NCBI GenBank assembly: GCA_964495075.1
Contig: CAZBUJ010000023.1
Location: 3,140-67,139 of the forward strand
DNA: 64,000 nucleotides
Direction: 5' to 3'
Origin: JAFGJQ01 sp964495075
GTDB taxonomy: Bacteria > Planctomycetota > Phycisphaerae > UBA1845
Shown in pieces: positions 32,987-41,058 of the stretch. Positions within the stretch are counted from its first letter, which is position 1, and each line of letters begins with the position of its first letter. Below the pieces are notes generated by a model. The model saw nothing but the letters and a program-made list of their open reading frames with translations. It searched no databases and was not told the origin of the DNA. A program made the position numbers and the translations under genes.

Positions 32987-33877
32987 CTACGCGTGAGCGG
33001 CCTCCGAACCGTGCTCGTGCTCTCCGTGGTCGTCGTGATGGAACAGGATCGCCTGGCCGATGAACAGGGCCGTCAGGAACGTGAAGATGAACGCCTGCAA
33101 AAACGCGACGAAAATCTCCAGCATGTAAAACGCCACGCTGCCCAGAATGACGACCACACTCACACCGATCCCGCCGGCGAAACTGTTCGCGCCGACCAGG
33201 AAAATGAAACTCAGCAGGACGGCCAGCAGCACGTGACCGGCCACCATGTTGGCAAACAGACGAACGGCCAGGGCGAAGTTCTTCGCGACCAGACCAATGA
33301 TCTCGACGGGAACCAGCAGCGGGGCCAGCCACAGCGGGCCCGGACAGAAGTGGGCGATGTATCGAATGCCGCCGATCCGCAAGCCGTTGATCACGATCAT
33401 GATGAGCGTGCAGGCCGCCAGGGTGCCGGTCACATAGATGTTGCCCGTGGCCGAACCGCCGATCCCGTGGTGAGCGCCCGGGAAGATCTCCTTCACCAGC
33501 GGCCGGGTCACCGCCTCCAGGGGCAACAGGCCCAGCAGGTTGCAGGTAAGCACGTAGAAGAAGGCGGACCAGACGTACGGGACGAAACGGTCGGTGTGCT
33601 CGCCGAGGGCCGGTCGAGCTACCTCGTTGCGAAAGTAGTTGCAGATCGTCTCGATGAAATTGCCGAAGCCGCGGGGGGTCATGTCGGCGACCGTGTCGCC
33701 GGTCGGGCGGATCCGGGCAAACCGCGGGAAGAGGAGGATCAGCACCAGCGCCGCCAGGATCTGCATGGCCACGTGGTTCGACAGGATGATGGGTTCGATC
33801 CACCGGGGGCCACTGTCCACGTAGACCCATTGGACGACGTGATCCAGTGCGCTGGCGGCCAGTAGCGATGTCGTCAT
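32987..33877 (-). CDS. atpB: F-type ATP synthase a subunit
   Basis: Membrane stator that forms the proton half-channels. The 296 residues have six or more helices. The essential arginine lies in FALAVRLFANMVAGHVLLAV, and the C-terminal helix pair FVAFLQAFIFTFLTALFIGQ is as in other a subunits. The C-terminus is histidine-rich (HHDDHGEHEHGSEAAHA). The ATG at 33877 overlaps the atpI stop (ATGA), indicating coupling. The longer upstream frame is antisense-like and rejected. Confidence 0.96.
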   Translation of the reverse strand: MTTSLLAASALDHVVQWVYVDSGPRWIEPIILSNHVAMQILAALVLILLFPRFARIRPTGDTVADMTPRGFGNFIETICNYFRNEVARPALGEHTDRFVPYVWSAFFYVLTCNLLGLLPLEAVTRPLVKEIFPGAHHGIGGSATGNIYVTGTLAACTLIMIVINGLRIGGIRYIAHFCPGPLWLAPLLVPVEIIGLVAKNFALAVRLFANMVAGHVLLAVLLSFIFLVGANSFAGGIGVSVVVILGSVAFYMLEIFVAFLQAFIFTFLTALFIGQAILFHHDDHGEHEHGSEAAHA

Positions 33878-34311
33878 GAGTGGTTGCCTTTCGTCTTGCC
33901 GACCACGTGCACGGCGTAGAGCGTATCGACGAACAACATGGCCAGATAGGCGATGCCGACCCACAACCCCAGCACGGCTCGATCGAACCACCCGCTGAAC
34001 AGCAGGGAGACGGTGATGGCCAGCACCACCACCATCCGGACCGCGGTCGCGGTGAGGATGGCCTGCGGCACCCGCGTGGGATCGCCGTGGGCGGCCAGCC
34101 CGACGGGGATCGCCCCGACGCACCCGGCCACCAGGCTGGCGGCAATGCCCGCGCACATGGCGGTCACCCCGGCGGACCCGGCGATCCGCAGGGTGGGGAC
34201 ATAGCCCAGCAGCCCCACGGCTACCGCGGTCCCAATACTGGCCATCGCGAGTCGGGCATAGGTTGGGCCGAAGCTCTTCACTTGGACTGGTTTCCGGTCA
34301 ATCCTGCTCAT
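33874..34311 (-). CDS. AtpI-like ATP synthase assembly protein
   Basis: A 145-residue membrane protein with four predicted helices (around 22-40, 48-72, 88-108 and 115-135), located directly before atpB, where the AtpI/UncI helper of c-ring assembly usually lies. Sequence similarity to known AtpI is weak to the eye, so the call rests mostly on position and topology. ATG 34311 is chosen; 34341 is an alternative. It overlaps atpZ by 14 bases and atpB by four, so translation is coupled through all three. Confidence 0.75.
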   Translation of the reverse strand: MSRIDRKPVQVKSFGPTYARLAMASIGTAVAVGLLGYVPTLRIAGSAGVTAMCAGIAASLVAGCVGAIPVGLAAHGDPTRVPQAILTATAVRMVVVLAITVSLLFSGWFDRAVLGLWVGIAYLAMLFVDTLYAVHVVGKTKGNHS

Positions 34312-34564
34312 CCGGGCCGTTGCCGGGCTTCTTTTGGTCATCGAAGCGCTTGAACGCCGCCACGGATTCACGGATCAGGTTGTAGGAGCCGCCGAGCAAG
34401 CCGAGGGCAGCCCCGATGACGACACCCCAGGGCTCTGACCCGTAGCGGGAATCGACCCAGTAACCGACCAACGCGAATCCCGCGACCACGACAGCAAACT
34501 CCACCCCGACGCTGCTGAATCGCATCCAGGTCGGCTTGTTGTCGGGTGGTCGGCGACCCAACAT
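34298..34564 (-). CDS. AtpZ/AtpI-family protein
   Basis: An 88-residue protein with two membrane helices (about 22-40 and 49-68). The pattern FSSVGVEFAVVVAGFALVGYWVD, then GSEPWGVVIGAALGLLGGSYNLIR, is typical of the AtpZ family, small helpers at the head of atp operons reported to aid assembly or to move Mg2+/Ca2+. GGTGGA lies six to eight bases before the ATG at 34564. It is the first gene of the operon, about 110 bases after a sigma-70 promoter. Confidence 0.88.
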   Translation of the reverse strand: MLGRRPPDNKPTWMRFSSVGVEFAVVVAGFALVGYWVDSRYGSEPWGVVIGAALGLLGGSYNLIRESVAAFKRFDDQKKPGNGPDEQD

Positions 34565-34680
34565 TGGCACATCCACCGGCCGATATGCTGCGCCAAATAC
34601 GACAAATCGGCCTTTGACCGCGGGCGCGGACGCCGGTTCGACATGGGAACTTCCGTCGCGACGCCCATCGGAAGGCGAGT

Positions 34681-34710
34681 AGTCTAGCGATTCTGGAGGC
34701 CGGGCGTCAA
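34681..34710 (-). promoter_or_regulatory. Sigma-70 promoter of the ATP synthase operon
   Basis: Read on the minus strand: TTGACG (34710-34705), an 18-base spacer and TAGACT (34686-34681). Both hexamers are good, and the site is the only convincing one in the gap between the divergent atpZ and asd genes. The leader to atpZ would be about 110 bases. Confidence 0.6.
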
Positions 34711-34844
34711 GGCCGGTCGAACAACTGGGGAGACCACGATGATTCCCGCGCCGGATGCCGATAGGATGGAGGCGGCGGCGCGGGGCGGAGAGCCGGGTTT
34801 TCCGTCTGGCGGCTGCAACTTGTTGACGGAACGGGGGTTTGCCC

Positions 34845-35879
34845 ATGTTCAAGCACGTGGCCATCGTCGGAGCAACCGGGGCGGTCGGCCGGGAGTTCAT
34901 CGCGCTGGTCGAGCAGCGCGGGCTGGCGGCCGAGCGGTTCACTTTGCTGGCGTCGTCCCGCAGTGCCGGGCAGACGATTCCGGTCCGCGGGAAGCCGCAC
35001 GTGGTGGAGGACCTCGCGCCTGCCTCGTTTGACGGCACGGAAATCGCGTTTTTCAGCGCGGGCGGCGCGCTGAGCCGGGAGTACGCGGCGAAGGCGGTGG
35101 CGGCCGGCGCGGTGGTCATCGACAACTCCTCCGCCTTCCGGATGGACGCGGACGTGCCACTGGTGGTGCCGGAGATCAACCCGGAGGATGCCCTGTCGCA
35201 TCGGGGCATCATCGCCAATCCCAACTGCTCGACCATCATCATGGCGGTGCCGGTCCACGTCCTGCACCGCGCCAACCCGGTGCGTCGCATCGTGGTAAGT
35301 ACCTACCAGGCGGCGAGCGGGGCGGGGCTCAGCGCGATGCGGGAACTCGAGGGGCAGACCCGACGGGTGCTGGCCGGCAAAAGCCCCCGGCCGGAGGTCT
35401 TCCCGTTCCCCATCGCCTTCAACCTGTTCTCGCACAACTCCGAGATCGGCGCGGACGGGTACAACGAGGAGGAGCGGAAGATGGTGCGGGAGACCCGCAA
35501 GATCTTCCACTCGCCAGACCTTGCGGTGACCGCGACGTGCGTCCGGGTTCCCGTGATGCGGGCCCACAGCGAGGCCATCAACCTAACCTTCTCGCGCCCG
35601 ATGACCGCGGACGAAGCCCGCGACCTGCTGCTCACCGCACCCGGTGTCCGGGTGGTCGATGACCCTGACGCCGCCCGGTTCCCGATGCCGATCGATGCGG
35701 ACGGGCAGGACGACATTCTCGTAGGGCGGATCCGGCAGGACATCAGCCAGCCGGACGGCTGCGGCCTCGAGATGTTCGTGGTCGGCGATCAACTGCGCAA
35801 GGGGGCAGCGCTGAACGCCATCCAGATTGCCGAGCTACCCGGCCTCCGACGGGGATCAGGGGAGCCATCGAGCCGTTGA
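34845..35879 (+). CDS. asd: Aspartate-semialdehyde dehydrogenase
   Basis: Reduces aspartyl phosphate to aspartate semialdehyde with NADPH, the branch point to lysine/diaminopimelate, threonine and methionine. The 344 residues show the dinucleotide-binding VAIVGATGAVGREF (6-19), SAGGALSREYAA, DNSSAFRMDADVPLVVPE, and the catalytic cysteine in NPNCST (Cys128); VPVMRAHSEAIN carries the histidine of the active-site pair. The ATG at 34845 is preferred over an in-frame TTG six bases earlier; ACGGGGG upstream may serve as ribosome site. It is divergent from the atp operon. Confidence 0.96.
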   Translation: MFKHVAIVGATGAVGREFIALVEQRGLAAERFTLLASSRSAGQTIPVRGKPHVVEDLAPASFDGTEIAFFSAGGALSREYAAKAVAAGAVVIDNSSAFRMDADVPLVVPEINPEDALSHRGIIANPNCSTIIMAVPVHVLHRANPVRRIVVSTYQAASGAGLSAMRELEGQTRRVLAGKSPRPEVFPFPIAFNLFSHNSEIGADGYNEEERKMVRETRKIFHSPDLAVTATCVRVPVMRAHSEAINLTFSRPMTADEARDLLLTAPGVRVVDDPDAARFPMPIDADGQDDILVGRIRQDISQPDGCGLEMFVVGDQLRKGAALNAIQIAELPGLRRGSGEPSSR

Positions 35880-36109
35880 GCAGGAGCCGCGGCTTTCGGC
35901 CGCACAAGGAGAAGCCAGTGATCCCATGAGTGGGAGCCCACCGCCTCACCGCCCATCCCCGCGCCCTCCGTTTTCGCCCGCCCGCGGTCTGCCGCTCCAC
36001 GGATCACCTGCTCGACGGCTCGCGGCCGGCGGCGGAAGGGCGCGGCCGCGGTTTGCGTTGGCGGCGAGGCTGGGGTATATGCTGGCCGTACGCAGCGGGG
36101 TCACCCACC

Positions 36110-38074
36110 ATGGAATGCGTCGACATGCTCGGTCCCGGCGGGATGATCGCTCGTCGGCTGCCGAGCTACGAACATCGCAGCGAGCAGCTCGCCATGGCCG
36201 ACGCGGTCGCGCGGGCGTTCGAGGATCGCGAACACCTGCTCGTCGAAGCGGGCACGGGCGTCGGCAAGAGCTTCGCCTACTTGTGCCCCGCCATCGATCG
36301 CGTCACGCGCTCCGGGCAGCGGGTGGTGGTCAGCACCCACACCATTGCCCTGCAGGAGCAACTCGTCGCCAAGGACATTCCGTTCCTGCAATCGGTCTCC
36401 CCATCGGAGTTCTCCGCGGTGCTCGTCAAGGGCCGGGGGAACTACGTGGGGCTCCGCCGACTGGCCCGGGCCAGTCAGCGGCAGGACCTCCTGTTCGATT
36501 CGCCCGGCGCCAAACAGGAGTTGTGGCGGATCGAACAGTGGGCGTACCAGACGCGCGACGGCTCGCTGTCCGACCTGGCCCCGCCCCCGTCGGTGTCGGT
36601 GTGGGACAAGGTCCGCAGTGAGCACGGCAATTGCATGGGCCGGCGCTGTCCGCATTATCAACAATGCTTCTTTCAGCAGGCCCGGCGCCGGGCGGAGCAC
36701 GCGAACCTGCTCGTGGTGAACCACGCCCTGTTCTTCGCCGATCTGGCCGTCCGCGCCCAGGGGGCCGGCATCCTGCCCGACTACGACGTCGCCATTCTGG
36801 ACGAGGCGCACACGGTGGAGGAGGTCGCGGCCGATCACTTCGGGCAAACGGTATCCGAGGGGCAGATCCGCTACTTGTTGAACTCGCTGTACAACGAGCG
36901 GACGAAGCACGGACACTTGACCGGGTTTCACGCCGACGCCGCGATCCGGGCGGTGGCCAAGACGCGCAGCGTGCTGGCCCGCTTCGTCGACGAGTTGCTG
37001 ACCTGGCAGACGACCCACGGACGATCGAACGGTCGCCTGTCCGAGCCCCCGCCGGTCAAGAACCTGGTCAGCGACGCGCTGCGGGATCTCCACGGCAAGT
37101 TGCGATCGGTGCGTGACCTGACCAGCGACGAAGGCGACCGGTTCGAGATCAACGCGTTGATGGACCGCACGGTGGCCCTGGCGGAGGCGCTGGAGGAACT
37201 GCTGGCCCAGGAGCACGAGGACTGGGTCTACTGGATCGCGACGGAGCCGGAGCGTCAGAACCGTGTCACCTTAAAGGCCCGCCCGATCGATACCGGCGCC
37301 TGTTTGAAGGATGCGCTGTTCGGCGTGGTGCCGAGCGTGGTCCTGACCAGCGCCACCCTGACCACCGGCCCGGATGACCACTTCGCCTACCTGCGGGAGC
37401 GGTTGAACCTCACCGACGCCCGCACGTGCGCGCTGGGCTCCCCCTACGACTACGCGCGGCACGTCAAAGTGTACGTGGAGACCGCCCTGCCGGAGCCGAA
37501 CAACTTCGAAGCCTTCGTTCCCCGGGCCAGCGAAGCCATCGAAAAGTACCTGCGCCTGACGGAGGGGCGTGCCTTCGTGCTGTTCACCAGCTACGCCATG
37601 ATGAACCGGTGTGCCGACTTGATGGCCCCCTTCTTCGCCGAAGCCGGCATGAAACTCATGGTGCAGGGGCAGGACCTGCCGCGGTTCCGGATGATCGAGC
37701 GGTTCCGGGCGGACGTGGGGAGCGTGATCTTCGGGACAGCCAGTTTCTGGGGCGGCGTGGACGTGCCGGGCGAAGCGTTATCCAACGTGATCATCGTAAA
37801 GCTGCCCTTCGCGGTGCCGGACCACCCCGCGGTGGAGGCCCGCATCGAGCAGATCCGGCGCCGGGGCGGCAATCCGTTCGCCGAGTTCCAGCTCCCTGAA
37901 GCCATCCTCAAATTCAAGCAGGGCTTCGGCCGGCTGATCCGATCCCGCGAAGACCGCGGCATCGTGGCGATCCTCGACCCCCGCGTGCATACGAAGCGCT
38001 ACGGGAAGGCGTTTCTGGATGCGCTGCCGGACTGTGAAGTCATCTTGCGGGGAGGAGGGGAGGGCGGCGAATAG
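36110..38074 (+). CDS. DinG/XPD-like ATP-dependent DNA helicase
   Basis: A 654-residue superfamily 2 helicase of the DinG group. Walker A is EAGTGVGKSF (near 44-53), Walker B is DEAH in ILDEAHTVEE (near 233), motif III is LTSATLTTG and motif VI lies in GFGRLIRSREDRG. XPD/DinG enzymes hold a 4Fe-4S cluster by four cysteines. Here only three are evident, in GNCMGRRCPHYQQCF (C-x4-C-x5-C); the site that usually supplies the first one reads KGRGNYVGLRRL without cysteine. ATG 36110 is used; 36125 is an alternative. It converges on the flagellin gene. Confidence 0.9.
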   Translation: MECVDMLGPGGMIARRLPSYEHRSEQLAMADAVARAFEDREHLLVEAGTGVGKSFAYLCPAIDRVTRSGQRVVVSTHTIALQEQLVAKDIPFLQSVSPSEFSAVLVKGRGNYVGLRRLARASQRQDLLFDSPGAKQELWRIEQWAYQTRDGSLSDLAPPPSVSVWDKVRSEHGNCMGRRCPHYQQCFFQQARRRAEHANLLVVNHALFFADLAVRAQGAGILPDYDVAILDEAHTVEEVAADHFGQTVSEGQIRYLLNSLYNERTKHGHLTGFHADAAIRAVAKTRSVLARFVDELLTWQTTHGRSNGRLSEPPPVKNLVSDALRDLHGKLRSVRDLTSDEGDRFEINALMDRTVALAEALEELLAQEHEDWVYWIATEPERQNRVTLKARPIDTGACLKDALFGVVPSVVLTSATLTTGPDDHFAYLRERLNLTDARTCALGSPYDYARHVKVYVETALPEPNNFEAFVPRASEAIEKYLRLTEGRAFVLFTSYAMMNRCADLMAPFFAEAGMKLMVQGQDLPRFRMIERFRADVGSVIFGTASFWGGVDVPGEALSNVIIVKLPFAVPDHPAVEARIEQIRRRGGNPFAEFQLPEAILKFKQGFGRLIRSREDRGIVAILDPRVHTKRYGKAFLDALPDCEVILRGGGEGGE

Positions 38075-38160
38075 CGCGTGGCTCGGGGCCAGGACGGGGC
38101 GCTACTCCTTTCCCGCACGGCTCTTTCATCCGCAACACCATGCCGGCTGATCCCGGCGCT

Positions 38161-38180
38161 TTCTCGCCATTCGTCATTCA
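38161..38180 (-). repeat. Degenerate heptamer run
   Basis: On the minus strand this reads GAATGAC (38179-38173), GAATGGC (38172-38166), GAGAA. It resembles the run at 4717-4737 and lies between the convergent dinG-like and flagellin genes. Confidence 0.3.
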
Positions 38181-38192
38181 AACAACGGACAA

Positions 38193-38215
38193 GGCCTCCG
38201 TGGGTCGCGGAGGCC
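38193..38215 (-). terminator. Hairpin terminator of the flagellin gene
   Basis: GGCCTCCG (38193-38200) and CGGAGGCC (38208-38215) form a perfect eight-base stem with a seven-base loop. On the minus strand it is followed by TTGTCCGTTGTTT. It is 40 bases past the flagellin stop. Confidence 0.65.
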
Positions 38216-38255
38216 CTGCCCGTGTTTGTCGCGGCGAACCGGACAATCGCCCCTC

Positions 38256-39692
38256 TTATCCGCCGAGCAGTGACAGCACGTTCTGCTGCTGTGCGTTGGC
38301 GATGGCCAGGATGGAGTTTCCAGCCTGGACCAGCACCTGGGCACGGGTCAACTCGGTGGTCTCTTCGGCGAAGTCGGTATCCCGGATGACCGACTCCGAC
38401 GAGGTCAGGTTCTCGCTGGTGATCTGCAATTGGGCGATGTTCGCCTGCAGCGTGTTGCGTTCGAACGCGCCGAGGCGACCCCGCAGCACGGAGACCTGGT
38501 CGATGGCCAGGTTCACCACGTCGGACGCCGTTTGGAGATTGGCCCGGTTACGCAAGGCGAGGCGTTGCCCGTCCTGCAACTCGGAGAGGAACCCTCTGAT
38601 CCGGTTGCCGAGCTTGTTGGCATGCATGGCCCGGACGCCGATGTTCTCCTGCTGGTTCGTGTTCACCCGCGGTCCGAGCTGGAACAACGACCCGCCGTCG
38701 GTGACGGCGAACTCGGACGATCCGATGCCGTAGTTGCGGTCGAGGGTAATCTCCACGTCGAGCAGGAAGGAGTTGAGCTTGAGGGTGAGCCCCTGCCCCA
38801 CCGTCGGCGCTCCGTTGATGGTGCCCTCGGCGTCGGCCCCGTAGGCCCGGGTGCGTACCGTGCCGCCGGCCAGCGGGTCGGTCACCTGGAACGGGGCGCT
38901 GCCCCAGACCTCCTGGACCTGCACGAACTGATCGGACCCGTGTTCCCGCGTCTGGAACACCACGTTGCCCGCCACCACCGAGGCGGAGACGCCGGTCGCG
39001 TCGGCCTGGGTGTTGACCGACTCAGCGATGTCGTTGACGGTGGCGCTGGCCGGGAAGTTGAGGGTGGCCACGCCTTCCGGCCCCTGGAGGTCGATGGTGA
39101 CGGCCGAGGCGCCGACGCCGCCGCCGCCGAAGATGAGCTGGGCGTACTGGGCCGAGGCGGTGACCTCGACTTCGACGGGGACGAAGGTGCGGCTGCCGAA
39201 CTTGGCGGCGAGGATCTGGACGTCGGCGAGGGCGGTGAAGTTGTTCCCCCCGCTGGTCACGTAATCGAGCGACCCGTCGAGCAGTTTTCGACCCGCGAAG
39301 GTGGTGGTGTTGGCGATCCGGTTGATCGAATCGATGGCGGAATCAATCTGCAGCTGGTTGGCGGCGACCTCTTCGTCGGAGAAGGCGCCACGGTTGGCCG
39401 CCTCGATCAGCAAGGCGTTAATGTCATTGAGCAAGGCGGACACTTCGTTGAGTGCACCTTCGGTGGTGGCGATGACGTTGATCGCCCGCTCCGAGTTCTC
39501 GATGGACTGTTGGACGGCGCCAATCTCGGAGCGCAGCCGCTCGGAAACGATCAGGCCAGCGGGGTCATCCGCTCCGCGGTTGATTTTCAACCCGCTGGAC
39601 AGGCGTTCCAGCGAGACCCGCAGGTCCCCCTGGGAAACGGCAAGGTGCCTCTGCGAAATCACCGCGGGAATGTTGTTCGTGATACGACTCAT
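38256..39692 (-). CDS. fliC: Flagellin
   Basis: Filament subunit. The 478 residues have the conserved N-terminal D0/D1 helices (NLERLSSGLKINRGADDPAG-type, seen as RLSSGLKINRGADDPAGLIV at about 30-49) and the C-terminal helix ending AQVLVQAGNSILAIANAQQQ then NVLSLLGG. The central D2/D3 part (about 140-370) is variable, as usual. The ribosome site AGGGAGGA (complement at 39701-39708) is strong and contains two GGA triplets, the core of CsrA targets. csrA and fliW lie just upstream, so translation is probably held by CsrA until FliW captures it. A hairpin terminator follows. Confidence 0.95.
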   Translation of the reverse strand: MSRITNNIPAVISQRHLAVSQGDLRVSLERLSSGLKINRGADDPAGLIVSERLRSEIGAVQQSIENSERAINVIATTEGALNEVSALLNDINALLIEAANRGAFSDEEVAANQLQIDSAIDSINRIANTTTFAGRKLLDGSLDYVTSGGNNFTALADVQILAAKFGSRTFVPVEVEVTASAQYAQLIFGGGGVGASAVTIDLQGPEGVATLNFPASATVNDIAESVNTQADATGVSASVVAGNVVFQTREHGSDQFVQVQEVWGSAPFQVTDPLAGGTVRTRAYGADAEGTINGAPTVGQGLTLKLNSFLLDVEITLDRNYGIGSSEFAVTDGGSLFQLGPRVNTNQQENIGVRAMHANKLGNRIRGFLSELQDGQRLALRNRANLQTASDVVNLAIDQVSVLRGRLGAFERNTLQANIAQLQITSENLTSSESVIRDTDFAEETTELTRAQVLVQAGNSILAIANAQQQNVLSLLGG

Positions 39693-39824
39693 CGTGCAAT
39701 CCTCCCTGATTGCCCCGCCGCGTACTGGGGCGTCGCGCGGGCGGGTTAAAAGGTCTGGTCACCGCCCGGGCCGAGTCGTCGCCGGTCAGCGTATCCGCGC
39801 TGCCGGCGCCCCGGCTCGGGGGCG

Positions 39825-39841
39825 GTCCGCCGGTGGCGGAC
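39825..39841 (-). other. Small perfect hairpin between csrA and flagellin
   Basis: GTCCGCC (39825-39831) and GGCGGAC (39835-39841) around a three-base loop, four bases after the csrA stop codon on the minus strand. No T-run follows, so it may be an RNA-processing or partial termination site between csrA and fliC rather than a full terminator. Confidence 0.4.
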
Positions 39842-39844
39842 GGT

Positions 39845-40105
39845 TTAGCGCTTCTTGCGCCGAATCCCGGATTGGTTCCTGGTCACTGATTCATCCGTTA
39901 CCGTTGACACGTCCGAAGGGTCGATCCGCGAAGCCTGGCGGTTCTCGCGTTGAATCGCGTCGTAGACTTCCTTGCGGTGCACCGGTATGTGTCCCGGTGC
40001 ATTGATCCCAAGGCGGACTTTGTCTCCGCGTATATCCACGACCGTGATCTCGATCTCGTCGCCGATCATGATCGTTTCATCGCGGGTTCTACTGAGCACC
40101 AACAT
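39845..40105 (-). CDS. csrA: Carbon storage regulator CsrA
   Basis: Small RNA-binding protein that represses translation by covering GGA motifs near ribosome sites. Residues 1-60 match the family throughout: MLVLSRTRDETIMIGDEI, VDIRGDKVRLGINAPGHIPVHRKEVYDAI. The basic tail (about 61-86, ending IRRKKR) is longer than in most members. AAGGAAGGAG precedes the ATG. Gene order fliW-csrA-fliC is the classical partner switch: CsrA represses flagellin, FliW sequesters CsrA, and free flagellin binds FliW. Confidence 0.97.
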   Translation of the reverse strand: MLVLSRTRDETIMIGDEIEITVVDIRGDKVRLGINAPGHIPVHRKEVYDAIQRENRQASRIDPSDVSTVTDESVTRNQSGIRRKKR

Positions 40106-40330
40106 CCTCGGCTCCTTCCTTGGTTATGCCGATGCCTTCGTTCAGGCCCGTGGTCGTATCGATCGGCCCAATCCGGACCGGCCCCACCGGGCGCGCATGC
40201 GCGCCTGCGCACGCCGCCGGGTCGCCCACGCGCACGTCCACCGAACGCGGATCGGATGCCCGAAGACCAGGTGATGAGTCTTCGTACCGCAGTATACGGG
40301 ATCAGCAACCGATCCGGCTACCCGGTCCGA

Positions 40331-40780
40331 TCAGGCACTCTTGCTGACGGCTTGCCGCTCCGGCAACCGCATCAGCGGATGCCGCGTCGAGTAACGGCGG
40401 TCGCTCAGCACCAGCTGGCGAGCCGCCCGGGACTCGACGTTCACCACGAGCGGCCCCTGGAGATTCCCGGTCAACATGTCGTCCACCTTGTTGACGATCA
40501 CGAAGACCTGGACGTGGTCCGGGCTGTCCAGCCCGATCGACGCCAACTCCTCCGCCTTGATCGGAGTCCGGTAGTCGGTGACGAACAGCCGAGGATCACA
40601 GACGATGAAGGCCAAATCCGGCCGATCCACCGCCTGTAACCAGTAGAACCCGCTGTTTTCGCCGGTTTGGACCAGGGCATACTGCTTCTGATGGGGGAAT
40701 CCCAGGATCCCCTGCTCGAAGTTGATCAACCGCCCGTCGTCCACTTCCAGTTGTCCGAAGCGCGACGTTTCTATGATCAT
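40331..40780 (-). CDS. fliW: Flagellar assembly factor FliW
   Basis: Antagonist of CsrA that also binds flagellin. The 149 residues have the family segments FGQLEVDDGRLINFEQGILGFP near the start, FYWLQAVDRPDLAFIVCDP, VFVIVNKVDDMLTGNLQGPL and NVESRAARQLVLSDRRYSTRHPL at the end. ATG 40780 is fixed by the ribosome site GGAG ten bases upstream and by family similarity. csrA follows after 225 bases with its own ribosome site. Confidence 0.95.
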   Translation of the reverse strand: MIIETSRFGQLEVDDGRLINFEQGILGFPHQKQYALVQTGENSGFYWLQAVDRPDLAFIVCDPRLFVTDYRTPIKAEELASIGLDSPDHVQVFVIVNKVDDMLTGNLQGPLVVNVESRAARQLVLSDRRYSTRHPLMRLPERQAVSKSA

Positions 40781-41058
40781 CGCGACTCTCCTGTGGCCCT
40801 TCCTATTCGGTTGGCACGAGGTCGGCCGGTCGAACGTCGACCGAAGATCTCCACGATTCCCGTACCCTGCGCGGACCGGCCCCATCCCGGTGCCGCCCGC
40901 CGCCCGGCTCCAATCGGGCAACCGTATCGAACCGCCGGCCAGGCCACCCGTCCGGCGTCCGATCGTTCGTGGGGGTTGTGCGAACTTGCTCGTTTGCCAT
41001 CACATCCCTCTCGGGGTGCTGCGGGCGCGCCGGTCGTTACCGGGGCCGCGCCGCGCGC

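Noticed and set aside
35930..36109. N-terminal extension of the DinG-like helicase
   Set aside because: The extra 60 residues are Arg/Pro-rich and have no counterpart in the family; the helicase sequence begins after 36110.
40811..40827. A sigma-54-like TTGGCACG with GC ten bases later, on the plus strand
   Set aside because: It points away from fliW and toward genes lying entirely on the other strand; no plus-strand gene starts within 10 kb downstream. Likely chance.
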